A program made the translations under genes and the position numbers. From Olivibacter sp. XZL3 (lineage in GTDB: Bacteria; Bacteroidota; Bacteroidia; Sphingobacteriales; Sphingobacteriaceae), in the NCBI RefSeq assembly GCF_004368405.1, contig NZ_SBJH01000111.1, positions 1 to 39,048 on the forward strand: DNA of 39,048 nt. The letters are read 5' to 3'. Shown one piece after another: positions 18,232-27,495 of the stretch (its first letter is position 1; every line of letters starts with the position of its first letter). The notes below the pieces were generated by a model. The model did no database searches, was not told where the DNA came from, and saw only the letters and a program-made list of their open reading frames with translations.

Positions 18232-18691
18232 ATTTTATTTCCTTATAATAGGGAACGTCTTCTAAAAAAGTGTAGCGCTCGGTTTCGTGATCTATGAGGC
18301 AATAATAGTGTTCTAAACCGTTACTAACGATCAGGTAAGGAACCTTGTGAACCATATTATAGCGGGCAATCTGCTCGAAAGTAGCCTGTGTGATCTTTAT
18401 GGACGGTGCCTTAAATTCTGCAATCAGTATCCGTTCGCCAAATTGATTGAATACCACAATATCTGTACGCTTTTGTAAGGAATTTAACTTCAGTCCGCCT
18501 TCTGCCTGTATCAGTGTTTTTGGGAAGCCTTTGGATTGGATGAGGTGTTGAATCCAATGTTGTCGGACCCATTCTTCGGGAGTGAGTATCAGGTGCTTTC
18601 TTCTTAACTCATCGTATACCAGCAAGCGATGTTGATCTCTAATGAGCTTCAACGGATAAGCGGGAAGATTGAGCGGAATGGGTGTCAACAT
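18230..18691 (-). CDS. HsdR N-terminal-like (HSDR_N_2) nuclease-fold protein
   Basis: A 153-residue protein that corresponds only to the N-terminal nuclease region of type I restriction R subunits. DELRRKHLILTPEEWVRQHW, RTDIVVFNQFGERILIAEFKAPSIKI (the D ... E-x-K metal site of the PD-(D/E)xK fold), FEQIARYNMVHKVPYLIVSNG and the end YYCLIDHETERYTFLEDVPYY are visible. There is no helicase or S/M partner, so this is not a restriction system. A short gene of this type beside holA, transcribed the other way, is something I recall from other Bacteroidota genomes; its role is unknown. The gap upstream contains a perfect 22-base palindrome. Confidence 0.75.
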   Translation of the reverse strand: MLTPIPLNLPAYPLKLIRDQHRLLVYDELRRKHLILTPEEWVRQHWIQHLIQSKGFPKTLIQAEGGLKLNSLQKRTDIVVFNQFGERILIAEFKAPSIKITQATFEQIARYNMVHKVPYLIVSNGLEHYYCLIDHETERYTFLEDVPYYKEIK

Positions 18692-18810
18692 GAAAGGCCT
18701 TATTTGTAAATGCTTTAAAGTTGCAAAGCTAGGGAGATTTTTGGGCTTTAGTGTAGTTTTAAGTAAAAAGTTATGCTTTTTAGGTAATGGCCTCTGTCAC
18801 TTATCGTGAT

Positions 18811-18832
18811 ACCTGCCTGCCGGCAGGCAGGT
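18811..18832. repeat. 22-base perfect palindrome between hsdR_N-like gene and holA
   Basis: The left arm ACCTGCCTGCC is followed without a loop by its complement GGCAGGCAGGT. It lies in the 344-base gap between divergent genes, which otherwise shows no gene. The outer part ACCTGC..GCAGGT is shared with the smaller palindrome at 25603-25618, so both may belong to one extragenic repeat family. Confidence 0.75.
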
Positions 18833-19035
18833 GTCTTGGTACTTGTGGCCATGTAGAGCTCATAACTGACGGCTGGTCGCTAATCAACACTTGAACGATA
18901 AAAATGAAATCCCCGTTTTATGAAATACGATTCTTGTCAAACCTTAAAATTTATTGTTATTTTGCGGCGGTAGCCCGACCGGTAAGCTGGCTATCTTGGT
19001 ATTTCTCCAAAGCCTTTAAGAGTAACAAAAAAAAA

Positions 19036-20043
19036 ATGAGCGCATCCAGCATTTTAGCCGATATCGATAAAAGAAAATTAAAACCGATCTATCTGTTACA
19101 TGGCGAAGAGGCCTATTACATTGACCTGATTGTGCACGCACTGGAGAATAAAGTGTTAAGTGATGCGGAAAAGGGATTTAATCAAACCATATTATATGGG
19201 AAAGATACCGACTGGGTCACGATTTTGAATACGGCCAAGCGCTATCCGATGATGAGCGACTACCAGGTTGTGATCGTTAAAGAAGCACAAAATCTAAAGT
19301 GGGATAAGGCGGACGGATTTTTTCAAGCTTATGTGGAAAAACCGTTGAACACCACCGTGCTGGTCTTTGCCTATAAATACGGCAAATTCGATAAACGGAA
19401 GAAGATCTATAAATCTATTGAAAAGACGGGCGTTGTTCTCGAGTCAGCCAAGATTTACGAAAATAAACTGGCGTCATGGATTGATGACTATGTAAAGGAG
19501 CGCGGGATGAAAATACATCCGCAGGCAGCAGCTATGATGAGCGACTATTTAGGAACAGAACTGTCTAAAGTGGCCAATGAACTCGATAAAATGATGCTAA
19601 ATGTACCGAAGGAAAGGGAAATAAGTGTTGTTGACGTGCAGAATAACATTGGTATCAGTAAAGATTTTAATGTTTTTGAGCTGAATACGGCCCTCGGGAA
19701 GAAGGATGTTTTTAAGGTGAATCAGATTGTCGATTATTTTTCTGCTAACCCGAAGTCGAACCCGATCCCGGTAGTGATGGGCTCTTTATACAGTTACTTT
19801 TCAAAGATTCTTAAATTCCATTATTTACCCGATAAAAGTCAACAAGCAGCGGCTAAGGAGTTGGGGGTTCACCCTTTTTTCGTTAAGGACTACGAGATGG
19901 CTGCGCGGAACTATCCCATCATCAAGCTGTTTCATATTATCAGTTATCTGAGGGAGTATGATCTGAAATCAAAAGGAGTTGACGCCTTCAACCTAGAAGC
20001 TGAAGATTTGCTAAAAGAACTGATGTTTAAGGTTTTACATTAG
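19036..20043 (+). CDS. holA: DNA polymerase III subunit delta
   Basis: A 335-residue clamp-loader subunit that opens the beta clamp during loading on DNA. I chose the ATG at 19036 (MSASSILADIDKRKLKPIYL) because homologues begin there and the 44 upstream codons look non-coding. The AAA+-like delta features are KPIYLLHGEEAYYIDLIVHAL, DWVTILNTAKRYPMMSDYQVVIVKEAQNL, KTGVVLESAKIYENKLASWI, a collar region ELSKVANELDKMML, and DFNVFELNTALGKKDVFKVNQIVDYF, ending KGVDAFNLEAEDLLKELMFKVL. It is divergent from the HsdR_N-like gene and convergent with the ABC-F gene, separated by a shared terminator. Confidence 0.9.
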   Translation: MSASSILADIDKRKLKPIYLLHGEEAYYIDLIVHALENKVLSDAEKGFNQTILYGKDTDWVTILNTAKRYPMMSDYQVVIVKEAQNLKWDKADGFFQAYVEKPLNTTVLVFAYKYGKFDKRKKIYKSIEKTGVVLESAKIYENKLASWIDDYVKERGMKIHPQAAAMMSDYLGTELSKVANELDKMMLNVPKEREISVVDVQNNIGISKDFNVFELNTALGKKDVFKVNQIVDYFSANPKSNPIPVVMGSLYSYFSKILKFHYLPDKSQQAAAKELGVHPFFVKDYEMAARNYPIIKLFHIISYLREYDLKSKGVDAFNLEAEDLLKELMFKVLH

Positions 20044-20079
20044 GACCTAAGCATAGGCTTCTTTTTGGGAAAGTAAAAA

Positions 20080-20119
20080 GGCGTAAGATCGGCTGGTTTG
20101 CACCATACCATCTTACGCC
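20080..20119. terminator. Bidirectional terminator between holA and the ABC-F gene
   Basis: GGCGTAAGAT (20080-20089) and ATCTTACGCC (20110-20119) form a perfect 10-base stem with a 20-base loop. On the minus strand it is followed by TTTTTAC, a good terminator for the ABC-F gene. On plus it is followed by the weaker GTTCTTATTATT. Confidence 0.8.
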
Positions 20120-20126
20120 GTTCTTA

Positions 20127-21908
<1,782 letters not shown>

Positions 21909-23423
21909 CTATTTTAGTAGACTTACATTGTATAAGTCTTTCCTCCTGTCCTTCATCGTCTTTACCGTGCCATATTCATGTAGCTCTTTTAGTGCATATA
22001 GATCTACGTCGGTCAGTAAAACCATTTCCGTATTGGGCGTCGCTTCTGCTTTTACGCCATTGGTTGGGAAGGCGAAGTCGGACGGCGTAAACACCGCTGA
22101 CTGGGCGTATTGGATATCCATGTTGTTTACTTTAGGAAGATTTCCCACGGACCCTGCAATAGCCACATAGCATTCGTTTTCAATAGCTCTAGCCTGTGAG
22201 CAGTTTCGCACACGCGTATAGCCGTTTTGCGTATCAGTCAAAAAGGGAACAAACAGAATTTTCATTCCTTGATCTGCCAGTATCCTGCTTAACTCCGGAA
22301 ATTCCACGTCGTAGCAAATCTGAATGCCGATCTTGCCGCAATCTGTATCAAATACTTTCACCTTGTCACCGCCGTACATGCCATAGTATTTTAGCTCATT
22401 AGGTGTAATATGCACTTTGCTGTAAGTGTCTACGTTACCGCTTCGATGGCATAGATAGGTAGTATTATACAGCCTGTCGTCAGCAGAAAGATAAGGCATC
22501 GACCCTGCAATGATATTCACGTTATAAGATACCGCCAACTCTTGAATCCTTTCTTTGATTTCTTCGGTATGTTTGGCCAGCATGCGCATGGCCTCGCGCT
22601 CAGGTAAATGATTATAAGGTTCCATGAGTGGGGTGTTGAAAAACTCAGGGAAAAGCGCAAAATCGGCTCCATAATCGCTCACCACATCCACGAAAAATTC
22701 TACCTGATCATAAAAGGCTTCGATGTTGCTGAACAAACGCATTTGCCATTGAATGAGGCCTAAACGAATGGTTTGTTTGGTGGGTGAAATGGAACTGGTT
22801 TTTGGCTCATAATAGATGTTGTTCCATTCCAATAAAGTTGCATATTCCAATGATTCGCGGTCCTCCGGCAGGTAGTTTTTTAGGATTTTCTTCACGTGAA
22901 AATCATTCGACAGCTGAAAAGTGAGGGTCGGGTCGTATAGCTCCTTCTGTTTGACCTTTTCAATGTATTGCTTCGGTGTCAGTTTATCGGCATGCTCATG
23001 ATATTTGGGGATCCGTCCACCGGCTATAATACTTTTAAGATTAAGCTGTTCGCAAAGCTCCTTCCGCGCATCGTAAAGGCGTCTGCCCAGGCGCAAGTCG
23101 CGGTAATCGGGATGGACAAACAGTTCGATGCCGTATAGTACATCTCCGTCCGGATCATGCGTATTAAAGGTATATTTGCCGGTTATTTCTTCATAAGAGT
23201 GGGTGCGGTCTGTTTTTTTTGAGTCGACGATGATCGATAAAGCACAGGCGACTACGTGGTTATCTACTTCGACACAAAGCTGGCCCTGGGGAAAGATGCT
23301 TAATAGGTGTTTAATGCTCGATCGAGGCCAAATACCACCAGCGGTACCGTGATAAGCTTCAACCATCGAAGTTTTTAAATCGCTATAGTCTGAAAGTCCA
23401 AGCGGTCTTATGATAATGTTCAT
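21909..23423 (-). CDS. GNAT acetyltransferase-carbon-nitrogen hydrolase fusion
   Basis: A 504-residue two-domain protein. Residues about 1-150 are a GNAT fold (IIIRPLGLSDYSDLKTSM, then YGIELFVHPDYRDLRLGRRLYDAR, the acetyl-CoA loop region). Residues about 225-500 are a nitrilase-superfamily amidohydrolase with the catalytic triad Glu in FALFPEFFNTP, Lys in YSKVHITPNE and Cys in IGIQICYDVEFPELSR. The same domain order occurs in a known but poorly characterised group of nitrilase-branch proteins with N-terminal acetyltransferase domains. It should cleave an amide bond of a small molecule or modified amine in the cytoplasm; the substrate is not known. It is separated from ruvB by a repeat-rich gap. 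Confidence 0.88.
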   Translation of the reverse strand: MNIIIRPLGLSDYSDLKTSMVEAYHGTAGGIWPRSSIKHLLSIFPQGQLCVEVDNHVVACALSIIVDSKKTDRTHSYEEITGKYTFNTHDPDGDVLYGIELFVHPDYRDLRLGRRLYDARKELCEQLNLKSIIAGGRIPKYHEHADKLTPKQYIEKVKQKELYDPTLTFQLSNDFHVKKILKNYLPEDRESLEYATLLEWNNIYYEPKTSSISPTKQTIRLGLIQWQMRLFSNIEAFYDQVEFFVDVVSDYGADFALFPEFFNTPLMEPYNHLPEREAMRMLAKHTEEIKERIQELAVSYNVNIIAGSMPYLSADDRLYNTTYLCHRSGNVDTYSKVHITPNELKYYGMYGGDKVKVFDTDCGKIGIQICYDVEFPELSRILADQGMKILFVPFLTDTQNGYTRVRNCSQARAIENECYVAIAGSVGNLPKVNNMDIQYAQSAVFTPSDFAFPTNGVKAEATPNTEMVLLTDVDLYALKELHEYGTVKTMKDRRKDLYNVSLLK

Positions 23424-23425
23424 TA

Positions 23426-23597
23426 GAAAAGTTAAAAGTCAAAATTAAAAATTCAAAAACTTGCCATCCCGTGGGGATGGTCAAAATTCAAAAGTAAAAA
23501 CCCCGAAGGGCTCATTGATGCCTTATTAAATACGCAAGACATCAATAATTCAAAAACTTGACTCCCGTGGGGATGGTCAAAAGCCAAACGCCAAACG
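23426..23597 (+). repeat. Heptamer tracts interrupted by two copies of a hairpin unit
   Basis: The first tract, 23426-23460, reads GAAAAGT, TAAAAGT, CAAAATT, AAAAATT, CAAAAAC. The second, 23482-23502, reads CAAAATT, CAAAAGT, AAAAACC. The third, 23577-23597, reads TCAAAAG, CCAAACG, CCAAACG. Between the first two tracts stands CCATCCC-gtg-GGGATGG (23464-23480). A similar unit with CCCGTGGGGATGGTCAAAA recurs near 23562-23582, and the flanking ATTCAAAAACTTG is also repeated (about 23451 and 23548). The whole fills the gap between ruvB and the fusion gene. Confidence 0.75.
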
Positions 23598-23605
23598 CTC
23601 TGCTA

Positions 23606-24628
23606 CTAAAATAACGTATTTCCTTTGGGATAGTTTGTTCTTCCTAAATGTTTATAGGCTAATTCGGTACATTCACGCCCCCTTGAGGTACGCATGATAT
23701 AACCTTCCTGAATAAGAAAAGGCTCATAAACCTCTTCAATAGTGCCTTCGTCTTCTCCTACGGCTGTGGCGATTGTTTTCAGTCCAACCGGTCCGCCTTT
23801 AAACTTATCAATAATAGTCAAAAGGATCCGGTTGTCCATTTCGTCTAAACCGTGTTCATCGACATTCAGGGCATTCAGCGCATACTGCGCGATTGGCGTA
23901 TCAATATGGCCATTGCCTTTAATTTGTGCAAAATCGCGCGTTCGTCTTAATAGCGCATTGGCAATCCGAGGGGTTCCCCGGCTACGCCGGGCAATTTCAT
24001 AGGCGCCTTCTTCGCTAATGGGTGTGCCCAATATTCCCGCAGAACGGAGGACGATTGTAGTTAGTAGCTTTGCATCATAATATTGCAAGCGAGCGTTGAT
24101 GCCAAAGCGGGCGCGGAGAGGCGCTGTTAATAAACCCGAGCGCGTGGTAGCGCCCACGAGGGTAAAAGGACTTAGGGAAAGCTGCACGGACCGAGCGTTC
24201 GGTCCTGTTTCCAACATAATGTCGATTTTGAAGTCTTCCATGGCCGAATAAAGATACTCCTCAACCAACGGGCTTAGGCGGTGAATTTCATCGATAAACA
24301 GGATGTCGCCTTCCTCTAAATTGGTGAGCAGTCCGGCCAGGTCACCCGGTTTATCAAGAACGGGGCCTGAAGTGATTTTAATGCCAACGCCCATTTCATT
24401 GGCGATGATGTGCGATAGGGTAGTCTTACCCAAGCCCGGAGGGCCATGGAGCAATACATGGTCGAGCGCCTCGCCCCGAAGCTTAGCTGCCTGAACAAAA
24501 ATGCGTAAATTCTCCAGTATTTTATGCTGACCGGTAAAGTCTTCAAATGCCTGCGGACGCAGCACTTTCTCTACTTCTTTCTCCGTTTTGCTGAGATGGT
24601 CGGCGTTTGGGTTTAAATGTTCGTTCAT
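23606..24628 (-). CDS. ruvB: Holliday junction branch migration ATPase RuvB
   Basis: A 340-residue AAA+ motor that drives branch migration of Holliday junctions with RuvA and RuvC. Visible motifs are [19 protein letters not shown], Walker [11 protein letters not shown] at 61-70, [20 protein letters not shown], Walker [30 protein letters not shown], the sensor I region [20 protein letters not shown], the arginine-rich [20 protein letters not shown] (sensor II), and a C-terminal winged helix with [18 protein letters not shown]. Length and motifs are typical. ruvA and ruvC are not nearby. A nine-unit heptamer tract lies between its start and the upstream mannosyltransferase gene. Confidence 0.96.
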   Translation of the reverse strand: MNEHLNPNADHLSKTEKEVEKVLRPQAFEDFTGQHKILENLRIFVQAAKLRGEALDHVLLHGPPGLGKTTLSHIIANEMGVGIKITSGPVLDKPGDLAGLLTNLEEGDILFIDEIHRLSPLVEEYLYSAMEDFKIDIMLETGPNARSVQLSLSPFTLVGATTRSGLLTAPLRARFGINARLQYYDAKLLTTIVLRSAGILGTPISEEGAYEIARRSRGTPRIANALLRRTRDFAQIKGNGHIDTPIAQYALNALNVDEHGLDEMDNRILLTIIDKFKGGPVGLKTIATAVGEDEGTIEEVYEPFLIQEGYIMRTSRGRECTELAYKHLGRTNYPKGNTLF

Positions 24629-24643
24629 GTTTAAGCTTTTAGC

Positions 24644-24706
24644 CGTCAGTGTTCAGTTGTCAGCTCTCTGCTTTAAGCCGATAGCCGATCTCTGATTGCC
24701 GATAAC
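24644..24706 (+). repeat. Nine-unit heptamer tract upstream of ruvB
   Basis: In exact 7-base steps: CGTCAGT, GTTCAGT, TGTCAGC, TCTCTGC, TTTAAGC, CGATAGC, CGATCTC, TGATTGC, CGATAAC. Units are degenerate but hold register for 63 bases. The tract fills most of the 104 bases between the mannosyltransferase stop and the ruvB start. Confidence 0.75.
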
Positions 24707-24732
24707 AAAAATACTAAAAAAATTAGAGATTT

Positions 24733-25461
24733 TTAATGGTCGTACTTTCTAAACCAACTGCTAACTTTCATCTGTATAACACCGAAGAATGCTTCCCGGA
24801 AGATTTTGGTACTCATTTTAGATGTGCCTTCCGTTCTGTCTGTGAAGATGATGGGCACCTCCACCACTTGAAAGCCATATTTTAAAGTGGTAAATTTCAT
24901 CTCTATTTGGAACGCATAGCCCACAAATTTAATCTTATCCAAGGGGATTGTTTCTAGTACTTTGCGTTTATAACATACAAAGCCTGCTGTCGCATCGCGG
25001 ATATCCGTACCCGTAATGAACCGCACATAGCCAGACGCAAAATAGGAGATTAATACTCTCTTCATCGGCCAGTTAACAACATTTACACCTTTAATATACC
25101 GTGAGCCAATGGCCAAGTCGGCCCCTTTCACACAAGCTTCCCGCAATCGGACAAGATCCTCCGGATTATGGGAAAAATCGGCATCCATTTCAAAAATGTA
25201 TTCGTAATTTCTTTTCAGACACCATTTAAATCCATGGATATAAGCCGTGCCCAAGCCCAATTTTCCAGTCCGTTCTTCTAAAAACAGGCGATTGTGGAAC
25301 TCCTCCTGCAAGCGCTTTACAATATCCGCTGTCCCATCCGGTGATCCGTCGTCAATAATTAAAATGTGATATGGAAAAGAGAGCGAAAATACTTTACGGA
25401 TGATTTTTTCAATATTCTCCTTTTCATTGTATGTAGGTATGATAACGATGCTGTCTGACAC
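24733..25461 (-). CDS. Polyprenol-phosphate mannosyltransferase (DPM1-like GT2)
   Basis: A 242-residue family 2 glycosyltransferase that probably transfers mannose or another hexose from a nucleotide sugar to undecaprenyl phosphate at the inner face of the membrane. Motifs are IVIIPTYNEKENIEKIIRKV, ILIIDDGSPDGTADIV, RTGKLGLGTAYIHGFKWCL, the DxD in FEMDADFSHNPEDL, GSRYIKGVNVVNWP, and RDATAGFVCYKRKVLE, which includes the acceptor-binding region of DPM1 proteins. There are no C-terminal membrane helices, as in catalytic-only DPM1 (YfdH/ArnC-type proteins have two). Products feed lipid-linked sugar donors for envelope or protein glycosylation. Confidence 0.87.
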   Translation of the reverse strand: MSDSIVIIPTYNEKENIEKIIRKVFSLSFPYHILIIDDGSPDGTADIVKRLQEEFHNRLFLEERTGKLGLGTAYIHGFKWCLKRNYEYIFEMDADFSHNPEDLVRLREACVKGADLAIGSRYIKGVNVVNWPMKRVLISYFASGYVRFITGTDIRDATAGFVCYKRKVLETIPLDKIKFVGYAFQIEMKFTTLKYGFQVVEVPIIFTDRTEGTSKMSTKIFREAFFGVIQMKVSSWFRKYDH

Positions 25462-25602
25462 GGCTTCTTTTCCAGTTTGATTTTAAAAGCACTAAAATAA
25501 CTATTTATTTTTAGCTATTGGTTGGTAAATAAAGCTGGCACGGATTCGTAAGTACTTTTATTCGCTTACGACCCCGTGCCAGCAGATGGATCTATTCCTA
25601 AA

Positions 25603-25618
25603 TACCTGCGTGCAGGTA
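25603..25618. repeat. Small palindrome near the 3' end of the POT gene
   Basis: TACCTGC and GCAGGTA flank a central GT, 14 bases after the POT transporter stop codon. It shares ACCTGC..GCAGGT with the palindrome at 18811-18832. It could be an RNA 3' hairpin. Confidence 0.5.
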
Positions 25619-25631
25619 CAAGAGATCTATA

Positions 25632-27341
25632 TTATTTTACGCCATGCATCATCTTTCTGAGGATACCGGAAATTAGGAATAATATCAGGGCTGCGGTGCC
25701 GGAAAGGGTAACGAATACCATGAAAAATTCGTAGAGATTATGAATGGTGAAACCCACGAAAGTAGGATAAACCATGTCAATTTTTTCTTGGGCTAAGATA
25801 GCAGCCTGTTCAGCCGTCGGTATCACCGATCCATCCAATATGCCCTGTAAATCGATGCCTTTCGAAGCTGCAAACTCAAATTTATCTCCCGTTGGTGGGA
25901 TTAAGGCGCCCAAGGTTCCTGCAAGGGCATAACCCGCTGCGTTGCCTATAAACCATACGCCCATAAGCAATGACGAAAAGCGCTTCGGTGCCAGCTTGGA
26001 AACGAGCGACAGGCCAATAGGCGATAAGCATAATTCGCCCAAGGTATGAAATAGATACATCACAAAGAGCCAATGTACAGCCAATTTGCCGGTTAGTCCG
26101 ATCTTGGCAACCTGCACGGCGATAATATAATAACCAACTGCTAATAACAAGAGCCCGATAGCTTGTTTAACCGGTGAAATTGGTTCAAGATTCCGCTTTT
26201 GCAATTTTAGCCATAACCAACTAAATGGAAGTGCAAAGATGATGATGAAAATCGAATTTGCATTCTGGATGAAGCTGGGTGGCAGTTGAAACCCGAGGAA
26301 ATTAAGGTCAGTTTGTTTATCGGCCACAAAAGTAAGCGACGAGCCTGCCTGTTCGAAGGCCGACCAAAAGAAGATCACAAAGAAAGCGATAATATACATC
26401 ACAATGATGCGGTCACGTTCAATCTTGGTAATCGTTTTATCTGTTAAGATCAAAAAGGCTAGGCTTAATGCCGACGCATAAATGAAAGGGTATACCCAGC
26501 TTTTAATGGGGTTCGGATCGAGCGAGAGGAAATGAAAAAGAATATATAGACCAACCAATACGAGCAGGGATGCAACGATAGAACCGGTCGTGAATTTTGC
26601 TTTCTCCGATTCGTCTTCTGATTCTTTCCGGTCGGGATGAAAACTAGGTTTGGCACCAACAGGCGCTCCGTTCGGCGCGGTCACATACTTATCCTTAAGA
26701 AAGAAGAACATAACGGTGCCGAGGAACATCGCCAAGCCCGCAGCTAAGAAGCCCCACTTAAACGCTTCAACAACCCGCACATCGCCCACCTTTACATCGC
26801 CCAGAAAAGGACATATCGACATACCCAGGAAAGCGCCGACATTGATGCCCATATAGAAAATGGTAAAGGCCGAGTCGAGTCTGTTGTCGCCTTTATGATA
26901 GAGCTGGCCTACCATGGAAGAGATGTTGGGTTTAAAGAATCCGTTCCCAATAATAATGATGGCTAAGGCCGTCCACATAGCGAAGGTAGCCAGGTTAAGA
27001 TTCGAGGCGTAGACCGATCCGCTAAAAAACAAGCATAACTGGCCGATCCCCATAATCGCTCCGCCTAAAAGGATACAATTCCTGTTTCCTAAATACCGAT
27101 CAGCAATATAACCGCCAATCATTGGTGTCAAATAGCTTAAACCGAGAAAACCGCCATATACGATGGAGGCATCTTTGTCTGAAAACGCAAGCGCATTTAC
27201 CAAAAATAAAGTAAGTAAAGCCCGCATTCCGTAAAAGTTGAACCGCTCCCACATCTCGGTGGTGAACAGCACATAAAGTCCTTTCGGGTGACCTTGCTGG
27301 TCTGGTTGTGGTTCTTCTGATAATGTTTTTGTTTGAATCAT
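25632..27341 (-). CDS. POT/PTR family proton-dependent oligopeptide transporter
   Basis: A 569-residue inner membrane MFS transporter for di- and tripeptides. I chose the ATG at 27341 (MIQTKTLSEEPQPDQQG); the 31 upstream codons read like non-coding leader. The POT proton-coupling motif is TEMWERFNFYGMRALLTLF (ExxERFxxYG), followed by GGFLGLSYLTPMIGGYIADRYLG (the PTR2 signature region), FKPNISSMVGQLY and an HTLGELCLSPIGLSLVSKL segment with the functionally important Glu. About 14 hydrophobic segments are seen. It is 154 bases downstream of the dipeptidyl peptidase IV gene on the same strand, so the two probably act together: cleavage to dipeptides in the periplasm, then uptake. Confidence 0.93.
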   Translation of the reverse strand: MIQTKTLSEEPQPDQQGHPKGLYVLFTTEMWERFNFYGMRALLTLFLVNALAFSDKDASIVYGGFLGLSYLTPMIGGYIADRYLGNRNCILLGGAIMGIGQLCLFFSGSVYASNLNLATFAMWTALAIIIIGNGFFKPNISSMVGQLYHKGDNRLDSAFTIFYMGINVGAFLGMSICPFLGDVKVGDVRVVEAFKWGFLAAGLAMFLGTVMFFFLKDKYVTAPNGAPVGAKPSFHPDRKESEDESEKAKFTTGSIVASLLVLVGLYILFHFLSLDPNPIKSWVYPFIYASALSLAFLILTDKTITKIERDRIIVMYIIAFFVIFFWSAFEQAGSSLTFVADKQTDLNFLGFQLPPSFIQNANSIFIIIFALPFSWLWLKLQKRNLEPISPVKQAIGLLLLAVGYYIIAVQVAKIGLTGKLAVHWLFVMYLFHTLGELCLSPIGLSLVSKLAPKRFSSLLMGVWFIGNAAGYALAGTLGALIPPTGDKFEFAASKGIDLQGILDGSVIPTAEQAAILAQEKIDMVYPTFVGFTIHNLYEFFMVFVTLSGTAALILFLISGILRKMMHGVK

Positions 27342-27495
27342 GTTATTGATTTGTTTAAAGGTTGATTTTAAACTTTTTACAATGTGTGTTTTTTTGTTTT
27401 TGTGTGACCTTAGTGTATTGAATAGACGGTGCAAGTTAGCTAGACCGCCTCATTATAGCAAATAGTTAACTGTTAATAATCAAAAACAAAACCGC

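Noticed and set aside
18230-18691. Type I restriction-modification system
   Set aside because: Only the small HsdR_N-like domain exists; no HsdM, HsdS or helicase part is nearby.
23426-24706. Heptamer tracts as ordinary microsatellites
   Set aside because: Units are too degenerate for simple slippage products, yet they keep exact 7-base register, so they are reported as a separate class.
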